NCBI RefSeq assembly: GCF_000008765.1
Contig: NC_003030.1
Location: 2,638,001-2,702,000 of the forward strand
DNA from: Clostridium acetobutylicum ATCC 824
GTDB taxonomy: Bacteria; Bacillota; Clostridia; Clostridiales; Clostridiaceae
Direction: 5' to 3'
Length of the DNA stretch: 64,000 nt
Below, one piece after another: positions 8,809 to 18,923 of the stretch. Numbering within the stretch: the first letter of the stretch is position 1; every line of letters starts with the position of its first letter. The notes below the pieces were generated by a model, which did not search any database, was not told where the DNA came from, and saw only the letters and a list, made by a program, of their open reading frames with translations. Both the position numbers and the translations under genes were made by a program.

Positions 8809-9390
8809 TTATTGTATAAGAAATTTAATACCTAATACTCTAAAAATCTTCTTTTCAACTGCTTCGTATAGATTTTCAACCTTATTTCTTAATTTTAAGT
8901 TATAAATATAGTTTGTTACAAAAACCATTATATATGCACCTAAAACATCCATAGGATAGTGATTTCCCACATAAACTCTTGAAAAACCTACAATCAGTGA
9001 TATTAATATTAAAATTCTACTTATTAATTTATTATAATTTCTAAGTCCCAAGGCTATACTCATTGTCCCTGTAGCATGATCACTTGGAAAAGAAGCATCC
9101 TTAGAATGCTGTACTAATAAGTTCACCTTATTATGGACAAAAGGTCTATCCTCATAATATAATTTTCCAATTGCAAAACTAAAAATCAAATTAATTACAG
9201 TTATAACAAAGCTGCTGAAAACAGACTTTCTGTAATTTCCTTTGTTTTTTACAATTCCTAAAACAAACACTACTGCTAAAATTGCGGTATATAAATAAGG
9301 TACATCTTTTGAAAAGAAAATCATCACTTTATCAAATACTTCATTTTTACTCGCTAAATTGTTTATTATTCTAAAAAGCTCCATATTCAT
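8809..9390 (-). CDS. PAP2-family membrane phosphatase (undecaprenyl-diphosphatase-like)
   Basis: 193 residues with five to six membrane helices. All three phosphatase motifs are visible: K76..R82-P83 (KLYYEDRP), PSDH at 102-105 and SR at 137-138 with H144 (SRVYVGNHYPMD). The short size and membrane layout fit the BcrC/PgpB-like undecaprenyl-pyrophosphate or lipid phosphatases that recycle the carrier used in cell wall synthesis. Start ATG at 9390 with GGG about ten bases upstream. It is followed by its own terminator. Confidence 0.85.
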   Translation of the reverse strand: MNMELFRIINNLASKNEVFDKVMIFFSKDVPYLYTAILAVVFVLGIVKNKGNYRKSVFSSFVITVINLIFSFAIGKLYYEDRPFVHNKVNLLVQHSKDASFPSDHATGTMSIALGLRNYNKLISRILILISLIVGFSRVYVGNHYPMDVLGAYIMVFVTNYIYNLKLRNKVENLYEAVEKKIFRVLGIKFLIQ

Positions 9391-9525
9391 TTGTTTTTAT
9401 CCCTTTCATATTGGCTCTATCGTGTTTTCAGTACCTTATACATTATCTACTTAAAACATTAAAATTTGATTAAAAAGTTCTTATGTTTTCCTTAAAAAAC
9501 TTATATATTTTTATGCCTCAAACTT

Positions 9526-9804
9526 TTAAGTTACCGTAAAAGTTACTATTATTTTTGTCCATGAACCTTCTTCGCTTTCCACTTTTATTCTTCCATTATG
9601 CATTTCTACAATCCACTTAGCTATTGAAAGTCCAAGTCCGCTGCCTCCTTTTTCCTTAGATCTAGATTTATCTACAATGTAAAACCTATCAAATATATTA
9701 TTAATTTCTTCTTTAGGTATTCCTATACCTGTATCCTTAACAATTATTCTAACCTTATCTTTATCTATACAAGATTTTATATCTATTGATGAATTAAAAA
9801 TCAC
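9526..9804 (-). pseudogene. Histidine kinase remnant (ATP-binding domain only)
   Basis: Only the last ~92 residues of a sensor histidine kinase remain. G1 box DTGIGIP, F box IFDRFY and G2 box [15 protein letters not shown] are intact, but the N-box, the phospho-accepting His domain, and any sensor are missing. Reading further upstream in the same frame gives a poor match to the N-box region (LNLIISS) before similarity ends. A GTG at 9804 is the only possible start and no ribosome binding site supports it. No response regulator is nearby. I take it as a truncated gene; expression as a free ATPase fragment is possible but unlikely. Confidence 0.75.
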
Positions 9805-9946
9805 TGAGGATATGATTAAATTTAGATTAAAATAAAGTATAGAGCTTTAAATTTTCGCTATGTTTGAATACAGTGTTGAAATATCGCAAAAAAAATTATA
9901 GGCCGGATTGTCCACCTATAATTCTCAATATAAGAATTTTGCGAAT

Positions 9947-10396
9947 TTAGATTATCTTTTTTTCAAAACAAACTGCTTCAGGTTTATTTACATACTTGCC
10001 ATAATTAGAAATGCGATGATAGCCTTTTTTTTCATAGAATGATACTGCTCTTTTATTAATCAATCTGGTTTCAAGCCAAAGATAAGAGTACCCTAATTTT
10101 TGTGCTTGCTTCTCTAAGTGTTGCAAAACTTCACTTCCCACTCCAATCGCCTTAGTCTTAGCAAACATTCTTTTAACCTCAGCAACATCTTCATTAATAG
10201 GTCGTATTGCTCCACAACCTATAGCCTCATCATCTTTATTATATGCTACTACAAATAACGAACGTGGAACACAAACATCATTTGAATTAAAAGAGTTTTT
10301 CCCACTGTCACCCGTTATAAATTCTAAATTTTTAGATAGTTCCTCCATTAAATTAATAGCATCTTGTGTACTTGGTTGTGTCTCTATAATTCTCAT
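9947..10396 (-). CDS. GNAT-family N-acetyltransferase
   Basis: 149 residues. Visible elements: AIGCGAIRPI (strand 4), VKRMFAKTKAIGVGSEVLQHLE (acetyl-CoA loop as A/VGVGS), and AVSFYEKKGYHRI (C-terminal motif B). The pattern is that of small-molecule acetyltransferases in the YjcF/ElaA-like group; substrate unknown. Start ATG at 10396 behind AAAGGAGG. Monocistronic by appearance. Confidence 0.8.
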   Translation of the reverse strand: MRIIETQPSTQDAINLMEELSKNLEFITGDSGKNSFNSNDVCVPRSLFVVAYNKDDEAIGCGAIRPINEDVAEVKRMFAKTKAIGVGSEVLQHLEKQAQKLGYSYLWLETRLINKRAVSFYEKKGYHRISNYGKYVNKPEAVCFEKKII

Positions 10397-10481
10397 AATT
10401 GTATCCTCCTTTTACGTGAATTAATAGTGTACTTATTGTAACATAACTTATAAAATTTCACACACCTTGATTTTCTATTTT

Positions 10482-10598
10482 TTAAGTCTTATATTTAATA
10501 TATTTTGTTGCAACACCATCAACGTATCCCTTGCCTAAAAATGTGCTTATACAGCCAAGATTTTTATGTCTCCAAAATAAACTTGTTGCTATGTTAAT
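10482..10598 (-). pseudogene. Possible C-terminal gene fragment, unidentified
   Basis: An open minus-strand frame of about 38 codons with no start codon (reads SLFWRHKNLGCISTFLGKG and ends YIKYKT). Composition looks like real protein, but I do not recognise it. It may be debris, or chance. Confidence 0.25.
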
Positions 10599-10661
10599 TT
10601 ATACAATTTTAACACTCTTCCTAATAGAATATCCATTTTCAATACTTATTTAGAACACAAC

Positions 10662-11573
10662 CTAAATTTTACAAATATTATCTTCACAGCTTGTGCTTTC
10701 AAACTGTATCACAACATGTGTTATATGAAAATCTTCATTCAATATATGTTCAATTTTATCACTAATGGCTCTAGTTTCGCTGACCAATATATCATCAATT
10801 TCAATATGCCCCTCTAAAACAATATTGTTTTCATCTAAAGTCCATATATGAAAATGATGCACTCCCTTTATTTCTTTTATTTTTAACAATTGCTCCTTAA
10901 CATCATCCATATCAAGGTTCACGGGAGTTGTCTGCATTAAAATATTGATGCTTTCCTTTAAAATATTATAACTTGATTTAAGAATTAGCATATTTATAAA
11001 AATAGTTAAAACCGAATCTATCCAATAAATAGCAAAGTACTTTATAAAAACTCCAGAAATTATTACAGCTAAAGATGCCATAGCATCACTTAGCATATGT
11101 AAATAAGAGGATCTTACATTTAAGCTTTTCTCCGCACCTTTTTTCAAAATAATCACACTAAGAAAATTTCCTAAAAGACCAATCAAAGCAACTACAATTA
11201 CTATATTTGCATTGATTTTTTTAAGACTTGTAAGCTTTTCTAGTGCCTGAACTCCTAAAAATATTGAAATTCCTATTAACGCAGCTGAATTTATAAAAGC
11301 AGCCAAAATATTTGCTCTTTTATATCCATAGGTTTTAGCTTTATTTTTTGGTTTCTCTGATATTTTAATAGATACATAACTTAATATTAGTGAGGCAGTA
11401 TCACTTAAATTGTGCAGCGCATCAGAAATAAGAGAAAGACTTCCAGAAATTGAGCCTCCTATAACCTCTGCTAACGCAATAATAAAATTAAATATAATAA
11501 CAAAGAATAGTTTATTTTTACTTATGGATGAAATATCATGATGATGGTGGTGCTCATGGCTGTGCTTCTCCAT
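10662..11573 (-). CDS. Cation diffusion facilitator (Zn/Cd/Co efflux)
   Basis: 303 residues, six predicted membrane helices. A His-rich start (HEHHHHHD) is typical of metal-binding CDF tails. The first intramembrane metal site reads SDALHNLSDTASL and the second LHMLSDAMASL, giving the HD/DD pairs that bind Zn2+. The C-terminal ~90 residues form the cytoplasmic dimer domain (VKEQLLKIKEIKGVHHFHIW). The protein should exchange divalent metal for protons across the cell membrane. Start ATG at 11573 with AAGGAGGG upstream. No metal regulator is adjacent. Confidence 0.92.
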   Translation of the reverse strand: MEKHSHEHHHHHDISSISKNKLFFVIIFNFIIALAEVIGGSISGSLSLISDALHNLSDTASLILSYVSIKISEKPKNKAKTYGYKRANILAAFINSAALIGISIFLGVQALEKLTSLKKINANIVIVVALIGLLGNFLSVIILKKGAEKSLNVRSSYLHMLSDAMASLAVIISGVFIKYFAIYWIDSVLTIFINMLILKSSYNILKESINILMQTTPVNLDMDDVKEQLLKIKEIKGVHHFHIWTLDENNIVLEGHIEIDDILVSETRAISDKIEHILNEDFHITHVVIQFESTSCEDNICKI

Positions 11574-11623
11574 AAAAATCCCTCCTTAGCTTTCTATTTT
11601 AGTATGTATCAAACGTAACTTAT

Positions 11624-11661
11624 ATATAAAAAAAATACACGCTTATTAGCATGTATTTTTT
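11624..11661 (-). terminator. Terminator of the small lipoprotein gene
   Basis: Stem AAAATACATGC/GCGTGTATTTT (11632-11660 with a six-nt loop) followed on the minus strand by a T run; directly at the stop of the gene ending at 11664. Confidence 0.85.
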
Positions 11662-11663
11662 AA

Positions 11664-12002
11664 CTATTTCTTTATTAAGATATCATTGATTGATATATCG
11701 TCTTCTCCAATATCACCAAGTCCTACGTATGCATTATCACCTTTAGTAATTGATTTTGCATCTTTATCTTTATCCTTATTAACCATTCCTTGAACCTTAA
11801 CAGACTTAATTGTTTTACCATCTCTTTTAATTGTAACTACATCTCCATCACTTAAAGTTCCCTTTTCCACTTTACCTACTGCAAATGTTCCTTCGCTATT
11901 AGTTTTCTGTACATCTGTTACCTTAAATTCAAAAGAATTTCCACAGGCTGTAAAACTAATACTCATAATTACTAATAATGCTGCTAAAATAATTTTCTTC
12001 AT
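11664..12002 (-). CDS. Small lipoprotein with an EF-Tu domain-II-like beta-barrel
   Basis: 112 residues. The signal peptide ends in lipobox FTAC (Cys 20). The mature part reads GTFAVGKVEKGTLSDGDVV, then a KVQGM segment, then KGDNAYVGLGDIGEDDISIND, an order and spacing that match domain 2 of translation GTPases (GTVVxGRVExGxLKVGDEV ... GDNxGLLLRGI..DIxRGxVL). No GTPase domain is present. I therefore infer a secreted, lipid-anchored beta-barrel of the same fold; function unknown. A paralogue lies at 18924-19274. Start ATG at 12002 behind GGGGGA. It has its own terminator. Confidence 0.75.
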   Translation of the reverse strand: MKKIILAALLVIMSISFTACGNSFEFKVTDVQKTNSEGTFAVGKVEKGTLSDGDVVTIKRDGKTIKSVKVQGMVNKDKDKDAKSITKGDNAYVGLGDIGEDDISINDILIKK

Positions 12003-12148
12003 TTGTTGTCCCCCATCTTGCTTTGTTTTAATATATGATAGATTTTCCTATCATGTATTTTATCGTATCTTCTTTTCACATATTTACAATCCAATTTATG
12101 GATACAATTATCAACCTCATATTGAATGCTACTTCTTATATGTTCCAT

Positions 12149-12193
12149 AATTAAAAGGTAGGCTAAGTCTTAAACTTAATCTACCTTTTAATT
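12149..12193 (-). terminator. Terminator of the lctBCD-like operon
   Basis: Thirteen-bp perfect stem (12149-12161 with 12181-12193) extended inward by imperfect pairs, immediately after the stop at 12203 on the minus strand. Confidence 0.75.
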
Positions 12194-12202
12194 ACTATCT
12201 TT

Positions 12203-13606
12203 TTAGTAACATACTTTACCAGGATTTAATATATTCTTTGAATCAAAAGCAAGTTTTATATTTCTCATTAGTGTTAAATTAGCTTCTCCTATTTGTTCAT
12301 TCAAGTACTTCTTCTTTGCATATCCTATTCCGTGTTCACCTGAAACTTGTCCTTTTAGTTCTCTAGCTTTCTTATACATGCATTTAAATACTTCTGGAAG
12401 TTTCTTATTCCAACTATCTTCTGTCATTTCATCTTTTAGTATATATACATGAAGATTACCGTCTCCTGCATGACCAAAATTCTTTATCCTTATATCAAAT
12501 TTATCTTGAAGCTTGTAGGTATAGTTTATAAATTCAGCTATCTTATTTCTTGGCACACAAACATCACATTCATCCATTTCTGTAGTAGATGCTTTTATAG
12601 CCTCAAGAAACGCTCCTCTGGCTGACCATATAGCTTCTTTTCTTTCATCTGTATCAGCTATAAATATATCCAATGCACCTTCATTTAAAACTATATTTGC
12701 TGCACTTTCATAATCCTTCTCTATTTCTTCCGTACTATTACCGTCAAAAGTCAATAACAAATATGCATCAGCTGCGCTATCTGGGAACTTCTTTCCTAAG
12801 AACTCTTCTGCTGCTAGTATTACATCTCTCTCCATAAATTCTATAGATGTTGGTATAGTTTTTGATTTTACTATCTTTGGAACAGTCTCTATAGCTTTTG
12901 TAAGATTAGGAAATGGAACAAGAAGACTTATAGCTTTTTTAGGTAGTGGCATTAACTTTAATATAGCTTTAGTTACTATTCCAAGTGTTCCTTCTGAACC
13001 ACAAATTAAATCTTTTATACTATAACCCGAACTGTTTTTAACTACCTTTCCTCCAAGTTCTATAATTTCTCCGTTTGGAAGAACCACTTCAAGTCCTCTA
13101 ACATAATCTCTTGTAACTCCATATTTAACAGCTCTCATACCACCAGCGTTAGTGTTTATATTTCCACCTATGGTTGCAGATTTTTCACCTGGGTCTGGTG
13201 GATAAAACAAATCGTGCTCTTCCACAAATTCTGCTATCTCCATTAAAAGTACTCCTGGCTCAACCGTTAGAGTTAAATTTTCCTCATCAATTTCTAGTAT
13301 TTTATTCATTCTGCACAAATTTATCATTATCCCACCATGTACAGGAACAGAAGCTCCTACAAGACCTGTACCAGATCCTCTTGGAATAACTGGAATATTG
13401 TTATCATAAGCGTACTTAACTATTTTTGAAACCTCATCAGCATTTATAACCTCTACTAATACTTCAGGCATTTTTTTTACTGACCCAAGCTCATCATGGC
13501 TAAAATCCTCACTGATATCTTTTCCTACAAAAACTCTATCCTCTTCTAAAACCGATTTTAAATACTCAATATCCTTCTCATCTATTTTTTTATATTCGTT
13601 TAACAT
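12203..13606 (-). CDS. lctD: FAD-dependent D-lactate/glycolate dehydrogenase (LctD/GlcD type)
   Basis: 467 residues, a usual length for the FAD-linked oxidase family. The FAD-binding region shows [17 protein letters not shown] near residues 75-91 and [17 protein letters not shown]; the C-terminal substrate domain ends [13 protein letters not shown] and [14 protein letters not shown]. Next to EtfA and EtfB in one operon (16-nt and 15-nt gaps), this fits the electron-confurcating lactate dehydrogenase known from Acetobacterium woodii, in which lactate oxidation by NAD+ is driven by reduced ferredoxin. Start ATG at 13606 behind AGGAGGGG. Glycolate or another 2-hydroxyacid could be the real substrate. 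No lactate permease or racemase is in the window. Confidence 0.85.
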   Translation of the reverse strand: MLNEYKKIDEKDIEYLKSVLEEDRVFVGKDISEDFSHDELGSVKKMPEVLVEVINADEVSKIVKYAYDNNIPVIPRGSGTGLVGASVPVHGGIMINLCRMNKILEIDEENLTLTVEPGVLLMEIAEFVEEHDLFYPPDPGEKSATIGGNINTNAGGMRAVKYGVTRDYVRGLEVVLPNGEIIELGGKVVKNSSGYSIKDLICGSEGTLGIVTKAILKLMPLPKKAISLLVPFPNLTKAIETVPKIVKSKTIPTSIEFMERDVILAAEEFLGKKFPDSAADAYLLLTFDGNSTEEIEKDYESAANIVLNEGALDIFIADTDERKEAIWSARGAFLEAIKASTTEMDECDVCVPRNKIAEFINYTYKLQDKFDIRIKNFGHAGDGNLHVYILKDEMTEDSWNKKLPEVFKCMYKKARELKGQVSGEHGIGYAKKKYLNEQIGEANLTLMRNIKLAFDSKNILNPGKVCY

Positions 13607-13622
13607 TATACCCCTCCTAAAC

Positions 13623-14804
13623 TTAGCTTACTTTTATTTTTTTAATCAATTCAGGAACTATTTCATATAAATCTCCAACTATTCCATAGTGTGCAACATT
13701 AAATATTGGTGCATTAGCATCGCTATTTATAGCTATTATACAATCTGAATTGTTCATGCCGGCCGTATACTGAACTGCACCTGAAATTCCTATTGCAAAT
13801 ATAAGTTTAGGCTTAACTGTTCTACCACTTAATCCAATTTGTTTTTTAGCATCTATTAAACCTGCTTCCACAAGAGGTCTTGTACCTGCTACCTGCGCAT
13901 TAAGTAAGCCAGCTAGCTTTTTTATAGGTTCCATATCCTTCTCAGATTTTACTGCTCTTCCAACAGATACTATAACTTCTGCATCTGCTATATTTTCTTC
14001 TACCTGTTTTTTTACAACCTTCAAAACTTCAATGTTAGAAGTTATATCTTTTAATGAGCATAAAGTTATCTTTCCTTTTTTTTCTTCACTTCTAACTGGA
14101 GCATTCATAACCTTATATCTTACCGTAGCCAATTGTGGTCTATTATTAGGATTTATTATTTGAGCCATTATATTACCACCAAAGGCTGGTCTTATTTGAA
14201 CTAAATCTGTATTTTCCTTCATATCAAGTATAGTACAATCTGCTGTTAATCCCGTTCTGAATCTAGCAGCTATTCTTGGTGCCAAGGATCTTCCAACCGT
14301 TGTTGCTCCTACTAATATGGTTGAAGGCTTATTCTTATTTATAAAATCTTCAAAAGCCTTTGTGTAAGGCTCTATTCTAAAATATTTAAGAGCTGCATCA
14401 TCATAAACAAACACCTCGTCCACACCATAATGAAGCAATTCTTCAGCCTTATCCTTGATATTTTGTCCAATAAATACTGCATATACTGGATGATTTATTT
14501 TAGCTGCAAGTTCTCTAGCCTTACCTATAAGTTCATAGGTTACTGGATGTATATCTCCATCTACATGATCAACATATACAGCAACACCTCTCCAAAGGCT
14601 TTTATCTATAAGAACCTTCTTCTCCTCTATAAATTCAACAACTCCAGAAGGACCTTTTTTAACACATAGTCTGCACATTTTACAGGCAGCTGAAATCTGA
14701 ACCTTATCTCCAACTCTTTCCATTGCTCCGAAAGGACAAATTTTAACAAGCTGATCTATAACCTGTTCATTTAATTTATTCTCGTTAATAACTAACTTTC
14801 CCAT
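13623..14804 (-). CDS. lctC: Electron transfer flavoprotein alpha subunit with N-terminal ferredoxin-like domain
   Basis: 393 residues, about 60 longer than ordinary EtfA because of an N-terminal iron-sulfur domain. That domain has C23 in a CP turn, then C41, C44 and C47 (CKMCRLC); the fourth Cys of the usual C-x2-C-x2-C-x3-CP is Gly51, so exactly four Cys remain, enough for one [4Fe-4S] cluster. The EtfA core follows, with the FAD-binding C-terminus [10 protein letters not shown] and [19 protein letters not shown]. The same fusion occurs in LctC of the confurcating lactate dehydrogenase. It should carry electrons between ferredoxin, the flavins and LctD in the cytoplasm. Start ATG at 14804 with AGAAGGGA upstream. 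Confidence 0.9.
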   Translation of the reverse strand: MGKLVINENKLNEQVIDQLVKICPFGAMERVGDKVQISAACKMCRLCVKKGPSGVVEFIEEKKVLIDKSLWRGVAVYVDHVDGDIHPVTYELIGKARELAAKINHPVYAVFIGQNIKDKAEELLHYGVDEVFVYDDAALKYFRIEPYTKAFEDFINKNKPSTILVGATTVGRSLAPRIAARFRTGLTADCTILDMKENTDLVQIRPAFGGNIMAQIINPNNRPQLATVRYKVMNAPVRSEEKKGKITLCSLKDITSNIEVLKVVKKQVEENIADAEVIVSVGRAVKSEKDMEPIKKLAGLLNAQVAGTRPLVEAGLIDAKKQIGLSGRTVKPKLIFAIGISGAVQYTAGMNNSDCIIAINSDANAPIFNVAHYGIVGDLYEIVPELIKKIKVS

Positions 14805-14819
14805 TATATTCCCTTCTCC

Positions 14820-15608
14820 CTAAACAAATTTCATTTCCTTTAATTTTTTAAACAATTTATCAGAAAGCTCTTTACCTGATCCATCCCACATCTCTTTATG
14901 CAAATTTGACTCTGGTGGAAATATTCTCTCTACTTGAGTTGGAGAGCCATTTAATCCATACATATTTTCATTCTTATCTTGAAAGTCATTTAATCCATAT
15001 ACCTTTATTTCTCTATCCTTCGTTTCTATTTTCTTTTTGTAAGAAGGAAGTCTTGGTTGAAAAATATCCTTTTCAACTGTTAGAAGACAAGGGAACTTAA
15101 TCTCTGCAATCTCAAGTGTATTTGGCATATCCATTTCTATAACTATTGATTTCTCTTTAACCTCTACAATTCTTCTAACATTAGCTGCATGAGGCATTTT
15201 TAGATATTCTCCCATTTCAGGTCCAACCTGTGCTGTATCACCATCTGTGGTTTGCTTACCACATAAAATCAAATCAAAATTTCCCGCTTTTTTTATTCCT
15301 TGAGATATAGTATAAGAGGTAGCTAAAACATCTGCTCCTGCAAACTTTCTATCTGACAGCAAAGCTCCAGCATCTGCACCCATCATATATGCCTCTTTTA
15401 TAACAGCCTTTGCCTGAGGTGGTCCCATACTTATAACCGTAACTCTTCCTCCTACCTTTTCCTTTATTCTTAAAGCTGTTTCTAAAGCATATAAATCATA
15501 CGGATTCATTTTAGAATCTACACCGTCTCTTTTTAAAACTCCTGTCTTTTCATCGACTTCTACTTTGCTTGTTCCAGGCACTTGCTTGATGCAAACCAAT
15601 ATTTCCAT
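14820..15608 (-). CDS. lctB: Electron transfer flavoprotein beta subunit
   Basis: 262 residues of typical EtfB: start [13 protein letters not shown], the conserved [11 protein letters not shown], and [17 protein letters not shown] near residues 120-136, a loop seen in the bifurcating class where EtfB binds the second FAD. It partners the EtfA encoded just downstream. It is the first gene of the operon; start ATG at 15608 behind GGGGAGG. A perfect FadR-type palindrome lies 43-57 nt upstream of its start, so the operon is probably controlled by the GntR/FadR regulator encoded next upstream. Confidence 0.9.
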   Translation of the reverse strand: MEILVCIKQVPGTSKVEVDEKTGVLKRDGVDSKMNPYDLYALETALRIKEKVGGRVTVISMGPPQAKAVIKEAYMMGADAGALLSDRKFAGADVLATSYTISQGIKKAGNFDLILCGKQTTDGDTAQVGPEMGEYLKMPHAANVRRIVEVKEKSIVIEMDMPNTLEIAEIKFPCLLTVEKDIFQPRLPSYKKKIETKDREIKVYGLNDFQDKNENMYGLNGSPTQVERIFPPESNLHKEMWDGSGKELSDKLFKKLKEMKFV

Positions 15609-15650
15609 AAATTCTACCTCCCCATATTTTATAAATATTTTTGCTGGTCT

Positions 15651-15665
15651 ACTGGTCTGACCAGT
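15651..15665 (-). promoter_or_regulatory. FadR/GntR-type operator before lctB
   Basis: A perfect 7-1-7 palindrome, ACTGGTCTGACCAGT, preceded on the plus strand by an extra half-site CTGGTCT at 15644-15650. The TGGTC-N-GACCA pattern is the known recognition form for FadR-subfamily GntR regulators. It sits in the 5' region of lctB, next to the gene for such a regulator. Confidence 0.85.
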
Positions 15666-15806
15666 ATGTATTTAATATACCACACTTTTCTACACATATC
15701 CATAGCATTCACATTTATTAACATATTTTTCATATTTTTAGATATACGCTGCCATTTTAAGCTATTCTCAAATTCCACTAATATCGAAAATAGCTTAAAC
15801 CCAACT

Positions 15807-16502
15807 TTATTTTTTTATAATATACTCATATATCAAATCCAAATGTTCACTCATTGCATTAGAAGCTGCCTTTGAATCATGATTTTTTAAAGCCTCAAGC
15901 ATGGACCTATGCTGCTTCATTAAAACATTTTTATTATCCTCTACCATCAAAATTCTTCCTCTAGCCTCACTAATAAAAGAGTCCATAAGAGAAGATACTG
16001 CATTTAACATATTAACTATCAGAATATTTTTGGATGCTTTGGCTATATTATAATGAAATTTTTTATCATATTTTCCTTTTAAAGTTTCATTCTCTGCTTC
16101 GGTTAAATTCTCTAAACACACTTCAAGCTCTTTTACTTCCTCATCCGTAATCTTTTTAGCTGCAAGAGCTGCTGTTTCCACCTCTATAATTCTTCTAAGC
16201 TCTAGTATTTGTTCTTTATTACTGCCGTTTAACATGAATATAAGTAAAAATGGATCTATTAGACTTTCCTCAAAATTCTCTCTTATAAAATTACCTTCTC
16301 CATGTCTTGCTTCCACAAAACCTATCATTTGAAGAGCGCTTAACGCCTCCCTTATACTTGCACGACTTACTCCAAGTTGACTTACAAGCTCTCTTTCAGA
16401 CGGTAATTTATCTCCTTTTTTAAGGGTACCGTTTGCAATCATAATTTTAAATTGTTCTATTATCTGTTCATATACCTTTGTACTTTTAACTGGACTAAAC
16501 AC
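15807..16502 (-). CDS. FadR-subfamily GntR transcriptional regulator (LldR-like)
   Basis: 231 residues. The N-terminal winged helix shows LPSERELVSQLGVSRASIRE and the wing GFVEARHGEGNF; the C-terminal ~150 residues are the all-helical FCD ligand-binding domain (LRRIIEVETAALAAKKI... KKFHYNIAKAS). FCD regulators such as LldR bind hydroxyacids and repress lactate genes. It lies directly upstream of lctBCD on the same strand with a 198-nt gap that contains an ideal operator, so control of lactate use is the simplest inference. Start ATG at 16502; the region just upstream is poor in purines, so the start is less certain. Confidence 0.88.
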   Translation of the reverse strand: MFSPVKSTKVYEQIIEQFKIMIANGTLKKGDKLPSERELVSQLGVSRASIREALSALQMIGFVEARHGEGNFIRENFEESLIDPFLLIFMLNGSNKEQILELRRIIEVETAALAAKKITDEEVKELEVCLENLTEAENETLKGKYDKKFHYNIAKASKNILIVNMLNAVSSLMDSFISEARGRILMVEDNKNVLMKQHRSMLEALKNHDSKAASNAMSEHLDLIYEYIIKK

Positions 16503-16612
16503 AACCTCTATCTCCTTAACTAATCTTAAATTTCTTATGTTAATTTTACTCTATAAATTAAATATAAACAACTTTTAGAGTTTCAAACATTCTTATCACT
16601 AAATACAATACA

Positions 16613-16660
16613 AAAAAGACTGAGTGTTTATCTTATAAAACTAAACACTCAGTCTTTTTA
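16613..16660 (-). terminator. Terminator of the chemoreceptor gene
   Basis: Seventeen-bp stem (AAAAGACTGAGTGTTTA at 16615-16630 with its complement at 16642-16657) and 11-nt loop, A-run and T-run on the two sides; follows the MCP stop at 16663. Confidence 0.9.
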
Positions 16661-16662
16661 TA

Positions 16663-18660
16663 CTATACTTTAAATTTATATATTTCTTCTTTTAATTTTT
16701 CAGCTAATTCCTGAACCTCCACTGTATGCTGAGTAAATTTGTCCATTGTAGCTGTAACCTCTTCTGTTGATGCTGTAACTTCTTCTATTGAAGACGCTGT
16801 TTCCTCAGATATAGCAGAAGTATTTTCTACTTGAGCTACAAACTCTTGTTTTTGAGTCTGCATACTCTCTACTGACATTTTAACATTATCAACCTTCTCT
16901 GTTAGATTTGTTATAGACATCAATATATCATTAAATATCTGTTCTGTTTTTTCTACTACCTTATTTTGCTCTAAATTAATATTCTTGTTGCTGTCCATAG
17001 CCTTAACTGCTGTATTTGCTTTTTCCTGTATGTTTTCTATTATTAACTTAATTTGTTCTGTAGATGCTTTTGATTGCTCTGCAAGTTTTCTAATTTCATC
17101 AGCCACCACAGCAAATCCTTTTCCAGCCTCTCCTGCTCTTGCAGCTTCAATAGATGCATTGAGTGAAAGTAGATTAGTTTGCTCTGTTATTTCATTTATA
17201 GCATCTGAAATAGTGCTAATTTCTTTTACACTGTTATCCATGTCAGAAACTATATCAAAAACCTTCATTGACGCTTCCATTGTTTCACTATTTTTTGAAA
17301 TAAGTACACTTACAGTATTTATTCCCTGCTTACTTAAATTTTTTGTATCGGAAGATACGTTACTCATATCTTCTGTAATTCCTGCTACGTCATCTAACTT
17401 TGTTGATAGTTCTCCAATACCATTTGCTGTTTCTCCAGAATTCTCAGCTAAACTTACAGCTGCCGTGGATATTTCAGAAACTGCAAGCGCAACCTGTGAC
17501 ATTGAAGCCAATGTTTCTTCTGCCATACTTGAAAGACTGGACGTAGTATCAAGCACTGTGTTTGACGTCTTTTTTGCATTTGATAATAGCATACCTATAT
17601 TCTTTATCATGGAATTATAATCTCTAGCAAGTTGCCCAAACTCATCTTTTGTTTTTACCTCTATAAAATTAGACAAATCTCCATTAGAAGCCTTTGCAAA
17701 TACATCTTTTAGCTTATTTATATTATTAGCTATTCCTTTGCTTAATACTAATGAAAGAACTGCAGCCACTAATGCCATTATAAGAACAATTATGGAAGTA
17801 GTTAATAATATGGATTTAGTATCACTAGTTAATTCACTTTGCTCTAATGTAGCTACTACCTTCCAGCCTGTTAGTTTATTTGTTTTATATACTCCAAACT
17901 TTTTTATATCTTTATAGGTATATGTTACAAATCCACTATCCTTAGTTTTTGTTTCTCCCCAAAATGGAAGTTTTCCAGCTTCATTTGTATTAATAATGCT
18001 TTTATTTGGATGTGCTAAAATTATACCATCGCCATTTGCAATAAACACATATCCTGAATTTCCTATTTTCTTTGTTGCTATTTTGTCTGCAAGTGTAGAT
18101 AGTGTACAGTCTATACCAATAACTCCTACTACTTTTCCATCCTTTTCAACTGCCTTTGCAATTCCAACCACCATGTTACCAGTTACTACATCCTTAAATG
18201 GAGGTGTTATTATAACTTCACCTTTAGATGCCACTGCCCTTTTGTACCAATCTCTTGTAGTTGCATCAAATCCATCTGGCATTTTAGTATCAGGATACAT
18301 TATAAATTTACCCGAAGCAGTTCCATAGTAGGCGTCTAAAATATCGTTGTCACTATTCTTAACTCCTCCTAGTATTTCTGATATTAATTGTGTGTTATTG
18401 TCACTATCTATGTTTATGATAGGTGGATTTTTAGCAGTCATTGAAATTATATCAGAAAGCCCATGAAAATAATTTATTAATCCATCATTTACTTCGTTAA
18501 GTGTTTGTGTGCTTGTAACATTTAATTTGCTATTTAGAATTGATTTGGCATAGTTATATGAAAAAGTTCCAATTATAAGTAATGGAATTACACAAATTGA
18601 TATTAAACTAATAATTAATTTACTACGAATACTATTTAAACTAGCCCTTTTAAATTGCAT
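16663..18660 (-). CDS. Methyl-accepting chemotaxis protein with dCache sensor
   Basis: 665 residues. A helix at about 15-37, an extracellular double-Cache region (about 40-280, with [16 protein letters not shown] and TRDWYKRAV, then [14 protein letters not shown]), a second helix near 285-307, HAMP (about 308-360) and the signalling domain with the hairpin [40 protein letters not shown] (about 500-545). dCache sensors of this pattern often bind amino acids or organic acids. It should signal to CheA/CheW. Start ATG at 18660 behind a weak GGAGGGA. Own terminator, so monocistronic. Confidence 0.95.
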   Translation of the reverse strand: MQFKRASLNSIRSKLIISLISICVIPLLIIGTFSYNYAKSILNSKLNVTSTQTLNEVNDGLINYFHGLSDIISMTAKNPPIINIDSDNNTQLISEILGGVKNSDNDILDAYYGTASGKFIMYPDTKMPDGFDATTRDWYKRAVASKGEVIITPPFKDVVTGNMVVGIAKAVEKDGKVVGVIGIDCTLSTLADKIATKKIGNSGYVFIANGDGIILAHPNKSIINTNEAGKLPFWGETKTKDSGFVTYTYKDIKKFGVYKTNKLTGWKVVATLEQSELTSDTKSILLTTSIIVLIMALVAAVLSLVLSKGIANNINKLKDVFAKASNGDLSNFIEVKTKDEFGQLARDYNSMIKNIGMLLSNAKKTSNTVLDTTSSLSSMAEETLASMSQVALAVSEISTAAVSLAENSGETANGIGELSTKLDDVAGITEDMSNVSSDTKNLSKQGINTVSVLISKNSETMEASMKVFDIVSDMDNSVKEISTISDAINEITEQTNLLSLNASIEAARAGEAGKGFAVVADEIRKLAEQSKASTEQIKLIIENIQEKANTAVKAMDSNKNINLEQNKVVEKTEQIFNDILMSITNLTEKVDNVKMSVESMQTQKQEFVAQVENTSAISEETASSIEEVTASTEEVTATMDKFTQHTVEVQELAEKLKEEIYKFKV

Positions 18661-18867
18661 TTTATCCCTCCATTTATGTATATTTATATTAATACTTTTG
18701 TTACATTTTTCTACATATTACGTTCAAAAAATATTATCTTCCCCTCCTGTTTTTATAAACATTTAATCATATTATCGTTTACTTTCAAAAATGCTATAGT
18801 TTGAAATAATTCCAACTATAGTTTTTATTGCCTCTTATATTAATCTTTTTTAAAGATACATAAATAT

Positions 18868-18912
18868 AAAAAGCTTCTGCTTTAACCTATTATGGCTAAA
18901 GCAGAAGCTTTA
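18868..18912 (-). terminator. Terminator of the second small lipoprotein gene
   Basis: Stem AAAGCTTCTGCTTTA/TAAAGCAGAAGCTTT (18869-18884 with 18897-18912) and 12-nt loop, just past the stop at 18924. Confidence 0.85.
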
Positions 18913-18923
18913 ACTTACACTGT

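Noticed and set aside
12203-15608. EtfAB as partner of butyryl-CoA dehydrogenase
   Set aside because: No acyl-CoA dehydrogenase gene is adjacent, EtfA carries the ferredoxin-like domain and the partner is a GlcD/LctD-type dehydrogenase; the lactate assignment fits better.
16985-17620. Long plus-strand open frame of 211 codons inside the chemoreceptor gene
   Set aside because: It is antisense to the highly conserved signalling domain and owes its length to codon bias; no start signals.
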